This document shows positions 16,750 to 23,326 of a DNA stretch of 23,326 nt, piece by piece (the stretch's first letter is position 1; every line of letters begins with the position of its first letter). The notes under the pieces were generated by a model. It saw nothing but the letters and a program-made list of their open reading frames with translations, did no database searches and was not told the DNA's origin. The DNA comes from a bacterium. GTDB taxonomy: Bacteria > Planctomycetota > JACOTG01 > JAUIME01. A program made the position numbers and the translations under genes. The stretch lies in contig JAUIME010000009.1 of assembly GCA_030433195.1 (NCBI GenBank), forward strand, positions 1 through 23,326, read 5' to 3'.

Positions 16750-16778
16750 ATGATAGGCGGGCCGTTCGAGCGTGTCAA
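16750..16778 (-). promoter_or_regulatory. Near-consensus promoter of the recCBD operon
   Basis: On the minus strand TTGACA (16778-16773) and TATCAT (16755-16750) are separated by exactly 17 bases. The -35 is perfect and the -10 matches at 5 of 6 positions. Transcription would start near 16743, leaving about 77 leader bases before recC. This is the strongest promoter in the window. Confidence 0.75.
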
Positions 16779-16810
16779 CGAGGACGCGCAACGTGTGCCG
16801 CCCTCGACTC

Positions 16811-16839
16811 TTGCCGTTTGCATGTCGGTGGCCTAGACT
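16811..16839 (+). promoter_or_regulatory. Sigma70-like promoter of the moxR cluster
   Basis: TTGCCG at 16811-16816 and TAGACT at 16834-16839 are separated by 17 bases. Transcription would begin near 16846, giving a leader of about 190 bases before moxR. It matches four of six positions at each hexamer, so it is plausible but weaker than the divergent recC promoter. Confidence 0.45.
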
Positions 16840-17034
16840 GGCTGGACCTGCTCGAATCGGGACCCGCATTCGGGCGTCTCTCGCCGTCGTCGCGACGCGC
16901 TCCGTCGCTCGATGCGAGGAGATCACGAGAACCGAGGAGATCGCGACCGCGGGAATACGACGCGGTTCGCGCCGTCTCACGCCGGGGCCTGCTGCACCGC
17001 AACCTGGCACGAAGATGAATCTTGGGGGATGACG

Positions 17035-18111
17035 ATGTCGAGTGGCTCGACCAACCACGACGCCGCGCGCGACGACGCGCGCCTGGCCGATTTCGCGTCG
17101 ACGGACGGCGCGGTACCCGAAGAGACGCTGCAGTTCATCGCCGACGTGCGTGCGCGCGTGGGGCAGATCGTCGTAGGCCAAGACGTCGTCGTCGAACGGT
17201 TGCTGATCGCGCTGTTCACGGGCGGTCACGTGCTGCTCCAAGGCGTTCCCGGCATCGCGAAGACGCTGCTCGCATCGACGCTCTCGCACGCGATCGACCT
17301 CGAGTTCGCGCGCGTGCAGTTCACGATCGACTTGCTGCCGTCCGACATCCTCGGCTCGGAAGTCCTCGATCAGAGCACGAACCGGTTCCGCATCGACAAG
17401 GGGCCGATCTTCACGAACCTGCTGCTCGCCGACGAGATCAACCGCGCCGCCCCGAAGGTTCAGGGCGCGCTGCTCGAAGCCATGCAAGAGCGCAAGGTCA
17501 CCATCGGCAAGGAGACGTTCAAGCTGCCGACGCCGTTCCTCGTCATCGCGACGCAGAACCCCGTCGAGCAGGCCGGAACGTTCGACCTTCCCGAAGCGCA
17601 GCTCGACCGCTTCATGCTGTGCCACCGCCTCGACTATCCGAAGCCCGACGAAGAGAAGGAAGTCCTGCGGCGCAACATGAAGCTCGGCGTCCGACGCGAA
17701 GACCGCGGCGCCATCGCGCGCACCGAGTTCGACATGATCACCGATGAGCCCGTCGGGTCGACCGATCAGCTCGTTTCGGCCATGGAAGCCGTCCACGGCG
17801 TGCATGTGAGCGAGACGTTCCTCGATCACGTGATCGCGCTCGTCGCGCAGACGCGCGAGCATCCGGCGCTCGAGCTCGGCGCGAGTCCGCGCGCGGGAAT
17901 CGCGCTTCTGAAGTCGGCGCGCGCGCGAGCGCTCATCCACGGACGCGACTACGTCGTGCCCGAAGACCTCTTCGCGCTCGCCGAAGACGTCATCCTGCAC
18001 CGCATTCGCTTGAACTACGAAGCGCTCGCGGACGGCCGCACGGGCCCCGGCGTCCTCGAAGAGATGCTGCGGGAAATCGGCACCGCCGCAAAGAAGGCGC
18101 GTCTCGTCTGA
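17035..18111 (+). CDS. moxR: MoxR-family AAA+ ATPase
   Basis: This encodes 358 aa. Two ATGs lie at 17029 and 17035. The GGGGG at 17024-17028 is at workable distance only from the second. MoxR ATPases are chaperone-like AAA+ proteins that assemble or mature membrane and secreted protein complexes together with vWA-domain partners. Walker A is GVPGIAKT (70-77), Walker B LLLADEIN (129-136) followed by RAAPKVQGALLEAMQE, and sensor 1 ATQNP (172-176) is followed by EQAGTFDLPEAQLDRF, which carries the arginine that acts in trans. The C-terminal lid contains GASPRAGIALLKSARARALI. Length and motif order are typical. It is the first of six same-strand genes (DUF58, a membrane protein, two vWA proteins and a TPR protein), the classic MoxR neighbourhood. 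The particular substrate complex is unknown. Confidence 0.93.
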   Translation: MSSGSTNHDAARDDARLADFASTDGAVPEETLQFIADVRARVGQIVVGQDVVVERLLIALFTGGHVLLQGVPGIAKTLLASTLSHAIDLEFARVQFTIDLLPSDILGSEVLDQSTNRFRIDKGPIFTNLLLADEINRAAPKVQGALLEAMQERKVTIGKETFKLPTPFLVIATQNPVEQAGTFDLPEAQLDRFMLCHRLDYPKPDEEKEVLRRNMKLGVRREDRGAIARTEFDMITDEPVGSTDQLVSAMEAVHGVHVSETFLDHVIALVAQTREHPALELGASPRAGIALLKSARARALIHGRDYVVPEDLFALAEDVILHRIRLNYEALADGRTGPGVLEEMLREIGTAAKKARLV

Positions 18112-18160
18112 CGCGGCGCACGGCAACGGATTCGTTACGACTCGTGACTGAGGACGTTCG

Positions 18161-19027
18161 GTGGAAGGATTCCTCGAAACGGCGGACACGCTCGACGCGC
18201 GGCAGTTCGTGCTCGCGGTGAAGCGACTCGCCGACAGCTTGAGCTTCGGGACCGACCGTTCGCCGTTCCTCGGCGCGGGCGTCGAGTACGTCCAATCGCG
18301 CGCGTACGTGCCGGGCGACCCGATCAAGACCATCGACTGGCGCGTGACGGCCCGCACCGGCCGACTCTTCGTGAAGGAATACGAAGCGCCGAAGCGATTG
18401 CCCGGCTACCTGCTCATCGACACCTCGGCGTCGATGACGATCAGCTCGCTCGCGCCGGGACACAGCAAGTACGCGCTCGCGATCCACATCGCGGGCGGAC
18501 TCGCGCTCGCGTGCCTCGAACGCGTGAGCCCGGTGGGCGTGCTGGGTGTCGGCGAACGCGGCCTGCGCATCCAGCCGAGCCTCTCGAAGCATCAAGTGCT
18601 GCAGTGGCTGCACGAGCTGCGCACGTTCCGCTACGACGAGCGCACGACGCTCGGCCGTCGCATCGCCGAGCTCGGGCCGTCGCTGAAGGAGCGCGCGCTC
18701 GTCATCGTGCTCAGCGATCTGCACGATCCCGCGGGGATCCCCGCGATCAAGCAGCTCGCGCACCGCCACGACGTCGTCGTGATCCAGCTCTGCGACCCGG
18801 CCGAAGTGTCGCTTCGCGGATCGGGCTTCCTGCGCGCGCGCGAAGCCGAAACCGGACGCGCGTTCGTGACCCACGGACGCAAGCGCTGGATCGACCCCGA
18901 GAGCGTCGAAGAGACGTTCAAGCGCGCGGGAATCGACCATCTGCGCCTCGAAACGGGACAACCTTGCGCCGTCAAGATCCGCCAGTTCTTCCAGGCGCGC
19001 GACATCCTCGGAAAGGGATCCCGCTAG
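18161..19027 (+). CDS. DUF58 domain protein
   Basis: This encodes 288 aa from the GTG at 18161, preceded by GAGGAC and 49 bp after moxR. The DUF58 core is recognised by YVPGDPIKTIDWRVTARTGR (49-68) and LFVKEYE (69-75). The following DTSASM (87-92) and VIVLSDLHDP form a vWA-like Rossmann fold carrying the DxSxS part of a metal-ion-dependent adhesion site. No signal peptide or transmembrane segment is seen, so it is probably a soluble cytoplasmic partner of MoxR. Its stop overlaps the next start by one base (TAGTG), implying coupled translation. In other bacteria moxR-DUF58-vWA genes form one operon, but the exact role of DUF58 is not established. Confidence 0.9.
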   Translation: MEGFLETADTLDARQFVLAVKRLADSLSFGTDRSPFLGAGVEYVQSRAYVPGDPIKTIDWRVTARTGRLFVKEYEAPKRLPGYLLIDTSASMTISSLAPGHSKYALAIHIAGGLALACLERVSPVGVLGVGERGLRIQPSLSKHQVLQWLHELRTFRYDERTTLGRRIAELGPSLKERALVIVLSDLHDPAGIPAIKQLAHRHDVVVIQLCDPAEVSLRGSGFLRAREAETGRAFVTHGRKRWIDPESVEETFKRAGIDHLRLETGQPCAVKIRQFFQARDILGKGSR

Positions 19028-19902
19028 TGGTAGCGACGACCCACGATCGAGCCCCGCGAATGGCGACGCTCCCACGCGCATCCCTCGTGACGGTGTGGAT
19101 CGTCGTCGGCGTCGCGATGGCGCTCTCGTACCGTACGGCAAGCGCCGCCTCTCTGGCGGAAACCCCCAGCACGACCGTGGGGGTCTCGGGCAGGATCGAG
19201 CAGGTCAAGCTGCCCGGCAGCGAGCTCGAGGCGAAACCGATCGACGAAACGAGCCCGATCGTGCTGCGCATCGCGGGGTCGTTCCCGCACGGCACCGATT
19301 GGCGCTACGACCTCGTCTACTACGGCCTCGAACCCGGCACCTACGATCTCACCGGATGGCTGCAACGCAAGGACGGTTCGCCGACCGAAGACCTGCCGCC
19401 GATCGAAGTGGAAGTGACGAGCGTTCTGCCGCCCGGGCAGATCGAGCCGAACCCGCTCGAGTCCGTGGAGACACCGAACTTGGGCGGATACGAGACGCTC
19501 CTCACGGTGCTCGCCGTGCTCTGGTCTCTCGGATTCCTCACGATCCTCATCGTGCGCCGCCCGCGGTCCGACGTGGTCACGATGACCGTGCAGCCGCGAA
19601 CCCTCGCGGATCGGCTGCGTCCGCTCGTCGAACGCGCGATCGCGGGCGACCTCCCGGAAGGCCGCACCGCCGAGCTCGAGCGCGCACTCATCGCCTATTG
19701 GCGCAAACGACTCGGGATCGAAACCATGCCCGCGTCCGAAGCGATCGCACGCTTGCACGCACACGAAGAAGCGGGCGCGCTCCTGCGCGCGCTCGAACGC
19801 TGGCTGCACCGCCCCGGCGGCGACCCCGACGTCGATGTCGCAAGGCTGCTCGCGCCCTATCAAGACGTCCCCGAGAACGCTCTCGAGTCCAAGGCGACAT
19901 GA
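19027..19902 (+). CDS. Bitopic membrane protein of the moxR cluster
   Basis: This encodes 291 aa. The GTG at 19027 has GGAAAGGGA about 8 bases upstream and overlaps the DUF58 stop. An ATG at 19060 has no ribosome binding site. A hydrophobic segment at 20-36 followed by an Ala/Ser-rich region looks like a signal peptide. Residues 45-140 form an extracytoplasmic beta-rich domain (for example YDLVYYGLEPGTYDLTGWLQ). Residues 155-176 are a transmembrane helix followed by the basic stop-transfer RRPR. Residues 190-290 are a helical cytoplasmic domain with ALIAYWRKRLG. The topology, outside domain then one membrane pass then inside domain, suits transmission between an external partner and MoxR. I do not recognise a named family. 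The position between DUF58 and vWA genes is where Bat-type operons carry variable membrane subunits. Confidence 0.8.
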   Translation: MVATTHDRAPRMATLPRASLVTVWIVVGVAMALSYRTASAASLAETPSTTVGVSGRIEQVKLPGSELEAKPIDETSPIVLRIAGSFPHGTDWRYDLVYYGLEPGTYDLTGWLQRKDGSPTEDLPPIEVEVTSVLPPGQIEPNPLESVETPNLGGYETLLTVLAVLWSLGFLTILIVRRPRSDVVTMTVQPRTLADRLRPLVERAIAGDLPEGRTAELERALIAYWRKRLGIETMPASEAIARLHAHEEAGALLRALERWLHRPGGDPDVDVARLLAPYQDVPENALESKAT

Positions 19903-20816
19903 GCTTCCAGCATCCACTGGTCTTGTTCGCACTGCTGATCCCCGCGTTCCTGCTCGCGTGGGTCTGGCGTCGGCGTTCGCGGCGCGCGGTGCTGCCGTTC
20001 GATCACGGCGACGCCACGTCGTCGGGTCGCGGCTGGCGCATCGCGCTCGACATCGCCGAGTCGCTGCCTGCGCTCGTGCTGGCGGTCGTGATCGTGATCC
20101 TCGCGGGCCCGCTTCAGGTCGGCATGCCCACCGCGAAGCGCGTCCTCACCAACATCGAGTTCTGCGTCGACGTGTCGGGTAGCATGATCGCCCAGTTCGG
20201 TGAGGGCACGCGCTACGACGCCGCGATGGCGGCCATCGACGAATTCCTCGACTTCCGCGACGGGGACGCCTTCGGGCTCACGTTTTTCGGCAACGAGGTG
20301 CTGCACTGGGTCCCGCTCACGACCGACAAGTCGGCGATCCGGCTGTCGCCTCCGTTCATGAAGCCTGGTCGCCTGCCGCGTTGGTTCGGAGGCACGAGCA
20401 TCGGCGCCGCGCTGGTCGCATGCCGCAAGGTGCTCACCGATCGCGAAGAAGGCGATCGCATGATCCTCCTGATCTCCGACGGTCAGAGTTTCGACCTCAG
20501 TGGCGGGCGCGACCTCGAGATCGCCAAACAACTGCGCGAAGACGGGATCATCGTCTACGGTGTGCACATCGGCGGCGGGGAGGTTCCCGGCGAGATCGTC
20601 AACATCACGACGCTGACCGACGGCGAAGCGTTCCAGCCCGGTGACCCCGACGCGCTCGCGCACGTGTTCCGGCGCATCGACGACATGCAAGGGACGCGGC
20701 TCGAGAGAACGGTCGGTGAATCGATGGATCACTACGCGCCGTATTGCATCGCCGCGTTGTCGGTGCTCGGCGCGGCTCTTCTGTGTCTGTTCGGCCTGAG
20801 GTACACGCCGTGGTAG
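19899..20816 (+). CDS. vWA-domain membrane protein (BatA/BatB-like), first copy
   Basis: This encodes 305 aa. The ATG at 19899 overlaps the preceding stop (ATGA). Two hydrophobic helices near the N-terminus (7-23 and 56-72) precede a vWA domain at 84-260, and a third helix lies at 282-300. The MIDAS site is complete: DVSGSM (91-96), Thr166 in GGTSIGAAL, and Asp194 in LLISDGQS, so divalent metal and ligand binding should be intact. This is the BatA/BatB layout of N-terminal membrane helices, vWA and C-terminal helix. In Bacteroides and Leptospira, Bat proteins are linked to aerotolerance or envelope stress, but the biochemical role is unsettled. The next gene, also vWA, overlaps it by 7 bp. 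Confidence 0.9.
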   Translation: MSFQHPLVLFALLIPAFLLAWVWRRRSRRAVLPFDHGDATSSGRGWRIALDIAESLPALVLAVVIVILAGPLQVGMPTAKRVLTNIEFCVDVSGSMIAQFGEGTRYDAAMAAIDEFLDFRDGDAFGLTFFGNEVLHWVPLTTDKSAIRLSPPFMKPGRLPRWFGGTSIGAALVACRKVLTDREEGDRMILLISDGQSFDLSGGRDLEIAKQLREDGIIVYGVHIGGGEVPGEIVNITTLTDGEAFQPGDPDALAHVFRRIDDMQGTRLERTVGESMDHYAPYCIAALSVLGAALLCLFGLRYTPW

Positions 20817-21865
20817 CCGAGATTCTGCTCGCTATCGCCGTCGTGATCGCGACGGCCGCCGAGATGCTGCACGCTCGCCGATGCGCGCGCGTCGCTCGGC
20901 TCGTGTTCGGGCCGAAGGGCCGCCCGTCGTGGTGGGCGCACGCGGCGCCGTTCCTGCGCATCGCGGCGATCGGCGCGCTCACCTGGGGTCTCGCGACGCT
21001 CTACGACCTCGATCCGAAGGTCCACGAAGGGGCCACCGCGAAGGAAGGCGATGCCTATCGTCACGTCGTCCTCGTGCTCGACGTCTCGCCGAGCATGCGT
21101 CTCGAGGACGCCGGCCCCGAGGGCGACCAGAGCCGCTCGCAACGCGCCGCGGACATCTTGGAGTCGTTTTTCGCGCGCGTCGCGATCGACGAGTATCGCC
21201 TGAGCGTCATCGCCGTCTACAGCGACGCGCGGCCCGTCGTCGTCGACGCAACGGACATTGCGGTCGTTCGTAACATCTTGAGCGACTTGCCCATGCACTT
21301 CGCTTTCAACAGCGGGAAGACCGACCTCCTCTCGGGGCTCGAGCTCGCGGCCAAGACCGCGTGGCCCTGGGAGCCGCGCAGCACGACGCTGATCCTCGTC
21401 AGCGACGGGGACACCGTGCCCGCCACGGGGATGCCGACGATGCCGGCATCCGTGGCCAACGTGCTCGTCGTCGGAGTCGGCGACCCCGCGAAGGGCACGG
21501 TCCTCAACGGCCGGGCTTCGCGCCAAGACGTCTCGACGCTGCGCCAGATCGCCATCCGTCTCGGCGGCAAGTACCACAACGGCAACGAGAAACACTTGAG
21601 TTCGAGCCTCCTGAAACAGATCACCGAGGCGACAGAAGACGACGCTCTCGAGCGCCTCACGAAGCGCGAGTACGCGCTGTTGGCGATCGCGCTCGGCGCG
21701 TCGGTGCTCGCCCTGCTCCCGTTGCTGCTCCACTACTTCGGCTCACGATGGACGCCGGGCGTGCCGATCCGAGGGGCAGGAGCTCCCGGCGCGAGCACCC
21801 GGCAGACGGCGCGAGGACATCGTCGCGAAGAAACCCCGCGAAATCGCGTCCCAGGGCCGGTATAA
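20810..21865 (+). CDS. vWA-domain membrane protein (BatA/BatB-like), second copy
   Basis: This encodes 351 aa. The start is a GTG at 20810, 7 bp inside the previous gene, with GAGGT about 7 bases upstream. Farther upstream in-frame starts would lie deeper in that gene. Residues 2-18 and 47-65 are hydrophobic helices. A vWA domain follows with DVSPSM (91-96), Thr171 in SGKTDLLSGL and Asp199 in LVSDGDT, so its MIDAS is also complete although diverged from the first copy. A helix at 288-309 is followed by an Arg/Gly/Pro-rich cytoplasmic tail of about 40 residues. The two vWA proteins probably interact, as paired Bat vWA proteins are thought to do. The TAA stop sits inside a TATAAT sequence (see the internal -10). 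Confidence 0.88.
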   Translation: MVAEILLAIAVVIATAAEMLHARRCARVARLVFGPKGRPSWWAHAAPFLRIAAIGALTWGLATLYDLDPKVHEGATAKEGDAYRHVVLVLDVSPSMRLEDAGPEGDQSRSQRAADILESFFARVAIDEYRLSVIAVYSDARPVVVDATDIAVVRNILSDLPMHFAFNSGKTDLLSGLELAAKTAWPWEPRSTTLILVSDGDTVPATGMPTMPASVANVLVVGVGDPAKGTVLNGRASRQDVSTLRQIAIRLGGKYHNGNEKHLSSSLLKQITEATEDDALERLTKREYALLAIALGASVLALLPLLLHYFGSRWTPGVPIRGAGAPGASTRQTARGHRREETPRNRVPGPV

Positions 21866-21866
21866 T
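21861..21866 (+). promoter_or_regulatory. Possible internal -10 element before the TPR-like gene
   Basis: A perfect TATAAT occurs at 21861-21866, sharing bases with the TAA stop of the second vWA gene and lying about 70 bases before the next start. No good -35 lies 16-18 bases upstream, so it may be weak, need an activator or be coincidental. Confidence 0.25.
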
Positions 21867-21936
21867 TCGATATTCGTGAAAGATCGCGCCACGGACGTGT
21901 CGCGGTGAGGACAAGACAGAAGGACAGGAGATGCCC

Positions 21937-22530
21937 ATGCGAAACCTGCTCCTCGTCATTTGGCTCGTGTTGCCGGTTGGAGTCGGTGCGTACCACTTCG
22001 GCCCCGGGCAAGATCGCGAGACACTCGACGAAGTCGCAGCCCTGCTCGCGAAGGCCGATCGCGCCGCCGCGGACGAGCAGTGGCTCGACGCCGAGAAACA
22101 CTACGACGAAGCGCTCGCGCTTCTTCCGTCGGACCACCCCGACGCCGAGCGTCGGATCCGACTCGAGCGCGCCAAGGCGCAGATGTTCGTGAAGAAGCTC
22201 CCGGTCGCGCATCGCGATCTGCTTCAACTCGTCGACGAGTTGCAAGAGGCCGACGACGTCGAGCCCGCACTGCTCGCCGATGCGCGCTCGGCGCTCGCGA
22301 ACTCGCAGTACTACATGACCTGGCTCATGCGCCTCGAAGGCGAGTCGGAAGAACGCTGGCGACCCGAGATCGAATCGTCGCGCCAGATCTACCGCTTGCT
22401 CGCCGAGTCGAGCGAGTCCGCCGGCGCGACCGAAGCCGCGGCGAAACATCGCGAAGACCTCGAGTCCGCGATTCGCCTCGCGCGCATGGACCTCGGCGAA
22501 CTGCAAGGATTGCCGCTGCCCAGCCAGTGA
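21937..22530 (+). CDS. Exported TPR-like protein of the moxR cluster
   Basis: This encodes 197 aa. The ATG at 21937 is preferred because GGAG ends 6 bases upstream. An ATG at 21931 touches the ribosome binding site directly. Residues 3-18 form a short signal peptide or membrane anchor. Residues 25-110 contain paired helices of TPR type, notably ADRAAADEQWLDAEKHYDEA followed by LALLP (41-65). More helical hairpins follow, with RSALANSQYYMTWLMRLEGE. Bat operons in other bacteria end with TPR proteins (BatC/BatE-type), and this gene sits in the same place. It is probably periplasmic or membrane-anchored and helps protein-protein assembly. It lies 71 bp after the second vWA gene and may also have its own start signal. 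Confidence 0.8.
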   Translation: MRNLLLVIWLVLPVGVGAYHFGPGQDRETLDEVAALLAKADRAAADEQWLDAEKHYDEALALLPSDHPDAERRIRLERAKAQMFVKKLPVAHRDLLQLVDELQEADDVEPALLADARSALANSQYYMTWLMRLEGESEERWRPEIESSRQIYRLLAESSESAGATEAAAKHREDLESAIRLARMDLGELQGLPLPSQ

Positions 22531-22538
22531 ATTGGCTG
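22521..22538 (+). terminator. Hairpin across the TPR-like gene stop
   Basis: CAGCCA and TGGCTG pair with a 6-base loop that contains the stop codon. A second hairpin (GAGCCGC/GCGGCTC, 22551-22568) follows 12 bases later, but it is followed by an A-tract rather than a U-tract. Both could be stability elements. The main terminator is probably the later hairpin. Confidence 0.3.
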
Positions 22539-22656
22539 TGGATCCGGTAAGAGCCGCGGTCGCGGCTCGAAAAACAGTCCGAAGCCGAAGGATGCTCGTG
22601 GTGCCAGCGCCGGTCCCCCGCCCGACGGCGTGGGATCCTGATTCGATGATCGACCT

Positions 22657-22698
22657 CCGCCCGTCACGCTGCGAACCGCGTGACGGGCGGTTCCGTTC
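22657..22698 (+). terminator. Strong hairpin terminator of the moxR cluster
   Basis: A perfect 13-bp stem (22657-22669 pairing with 22678-22690; sequence CCGCCCGTCACGC and its complement) with an 8-base loop is followed by TTCCGTTC. This is the best intrinsic terminator candidate in the window, although the U-tract is interrupted by C and G. It lies 127 bases after the TPR-like gene and before the next transcription unit. Confidence 0.65.
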
Positions 22699-22746
22699 CT
22701 CCCACCCCGCCGAGCCGATGTCGCGTGCGCCGCGGCGGGTCGCTTC

Positions 22747-22764
22747 CGCCATCTCGAGATGGCG
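22747..22764. repeat. Perfect 18-bp palindrome upstream of the final gene
   Basis: CGCCATCTCGAGATGGCG is self-complementary with no spacer. It lies 76 bp before the final start codon, a suitable place for a dimeric regulator. As a hairpin it would have no loop, so a DNA-binding site is the likelier role. No regulator for it is encoded nearby. Confidence 0.45.
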
Positions 22765-22839
22765 AATTCCGGTCCCGGTCTCCCTCAATGTCCGGAAGGT
22801 TCTCGATCGATGACACGTCGAACGAGTGAGAGGTCTGCC

Positions 22840-23326
22840 ATGACTACCCATCCTGTCGAGCCTGCACGCGGCGTGCGTGCGGCGTCGTTCCGAAGCTCGC
22901 TGCGCCGTGCACGGCTCTCCGTGTGGGCGTTCGCCATGGCCCTGTGCACCGTGACGTCGGCCAACGCCGTCGCGCAGAGTCGCGCCGTGATCATCCAGCC
23001 CGCGCAGCCCGTACAACAGCCCGGGCAGCCGACGACGCAGACGATCACGCTGACGCCCTCGGCCACGACAGGCAGCGCGACGGGAGTCCTCACGATCACC
23101 GGACACGCGAGCCCGGTAGCCACAGCGACGATGACGGCGCAGCCCGTATCGAGCGCCACGCTGCAACCGGCAACGCCCACGTCCGCGACCGCGCAACCGC
23201 CCGCAGCCAAGGCCGCCGGCGCGAACGAGACGCCGTCGTGGGTCGCGGCGGGCGAAACGCCGACCGCCGGCAAGCCGGCCGAGCCCAGCGCCGAGCAGAA
23301 AGCCGCCGCGGAAGAAGCCGCGAAGA
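22840..23326 (+). CDS. Exported low-complexity protein, partial (3' end outside window)
   Basis: The frame is open from the ATG at 22840 to the window edge (162 residues seen), with AGAGG about 7 bases upstream. The N-terminus has a long basic region (residues 10-25), a hydrophobic core (27-42) and a probable cleavage after ANA-V or AVA-Q, giving an exported protein. The visible mature part is Ala/Thr/Pro/Gln-rich: QPAQPVQQPGQPTT, a short beta-like stretch TGVLTITGHA, then Ala/Pro/Thr linkers turning Ala/Glu/Lys-rich (SAEQKAAAEEAAK) at the edge, perhaps the start of a helical domain. This looks like a flexible stalk, with the functional domain beyond the window. It is not identifiable from the part present. 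Confidence 0.75.
   Translation, partial: MTTHPVEPARGVRAASFRSSLRRARLSVWAFAMALCTVTSANAVAQSRAVIIQPAQPVQQPGQPTTQTITLTPSATTGSATGVLTITGHASPVATATMTAQPVSSATLQPATPTSATAQPPAAKAAGANETPSWVAAGETPTAGKPAEPSAEQKAAAEEAAK

Larger units (their letters stand above)
16667..17034. promoter_or_regulatory. Divergent intergenic region between recC and moxR
   Basis: This 368-bp region contains promoters for both directions (listed separately), with -35 elements 32 bp apart, facing away from each other. The moxR leader would be about 190 bases long. A plus frame is open upstream of the chosen moxR start, but its residues are Arg/Gly-rich and unlike the family. I see no RNA gene or other coding sequence in it. Confidence 0.6.
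22531..22839. promoter_or_regulatory. Intergenic region with stacked hairpins and a palindrome
   Basis: This 309-bp stretch contains no credible coding sequence. It holds a GC-rich hairpin at 22551-22568, a 13-bp stem terminator at 22657-22690 and an 18-bp palindrome at 22747-22764, then the ribosome binding site of the final gene (AGAGG, about 7 bases before the ATG). I could not place a confident promoter for that gene. Confidence 0.55.

Noticed and set aside
22551..22568. GC-rich hairpin as an intrinsic terminator
   Set aside because: It is followed by an A-tract on the plus strand, and the U-tract is on the wrong side for the minus strand, so it is not a canonical terminator in either direction.
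21733..23196. Long minus-strand open frame through the TPR-like gene, terminator and last gene
   Set aside because: It crosses a strong terminator hairpin and two plus genes with good start signals. Composition is shadow-like.
1..23326. CRISPR arrays, tRNA/rRNA genes, insertion sequences, phage or toxin-antitoxin genes
   Set aside because: No regularly spaced repeats, cloverleaf patterns, transposase or integrase motifs or terminal inverted repeats were seen. A covariance-model scan would be needed to exclude small RNAs.

Overview
The window is 23.3 kb of GC-rich, gene-dense bacterial chromosome. All signals are bacterial: Shine-Dalgarno sites, 1-7 bp gene overlaps, sigma70-like promoters and signal peptides. 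The mix of a large secreted protein with pre-peptidase-like modules, a secreted HEAT-repeat protein, a MoxR/DUF58/von Willebrand A (vWA)/TPR cluster and a full RecBCD set suggests a Planctomycetota-like or other large-genome Gram-negative lineage. That assignment is an inference. I see no rRNA, tRNA, CRISPR array, transposase, phage gene or attachment site.

Layout. (1) 107-3103, minus: a 998-aa secreted multidomain protein whose C-terminus looks cut short. (2) 3421-4326, plus: a secreted HEAT-repeat protein. (3) 4444-7323, plus: a three-gene operon encoding an NrtR-type Nudix/winged-helix protein, a soluble SPFH/band-7 coiled-coil protein and a diverged NAD-kinase-fold protein. Its promoter carries a perfect 15-bp palindrome exactly filling the -35/-10 spacer, plus an exact 10-bp direct repeat. 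(4) 16666 down to 7214, minus: recC, recB and recD coupled by 4-bp overlaps, then a small pentapeptide-repeat gene that runs 110 bp into the end of the NAD-kinase-like gene. (5) 17035-22530, plus: moxR, DUF58, a membrane protein, two MIDAS-containing vWA membrane proteins and a TPR-like exported protein, resembling Bat-type clusters. (6) 22840 to the window end, plus: the start of an exported low-complexity protein, preceded by a strong hairpin terminator and an 18-bp palindrome.

How they fit together. RecC, RecB and RecD should assemble into the ATP-dependent helicase-nuclease for double-strand break repair, and all visible catalytic motifs are intact. RecD carries a C-terminal tail ending in QLTLF, which looks like a sliding-clamp-binding peptide. 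The MoxR ATPase and the vWA/DUF58 proteins probably form a chaperone-like membrane-associated system. The NrtR-SPFH-NAD-kinase operon is the best candidate for an under-described system. It would couple ADP-ribose or NAD sensing, through an autoregulatory Nudix repressor, to an NAD-kinase-like enzyme and an oligomeric SPFH scaffold.
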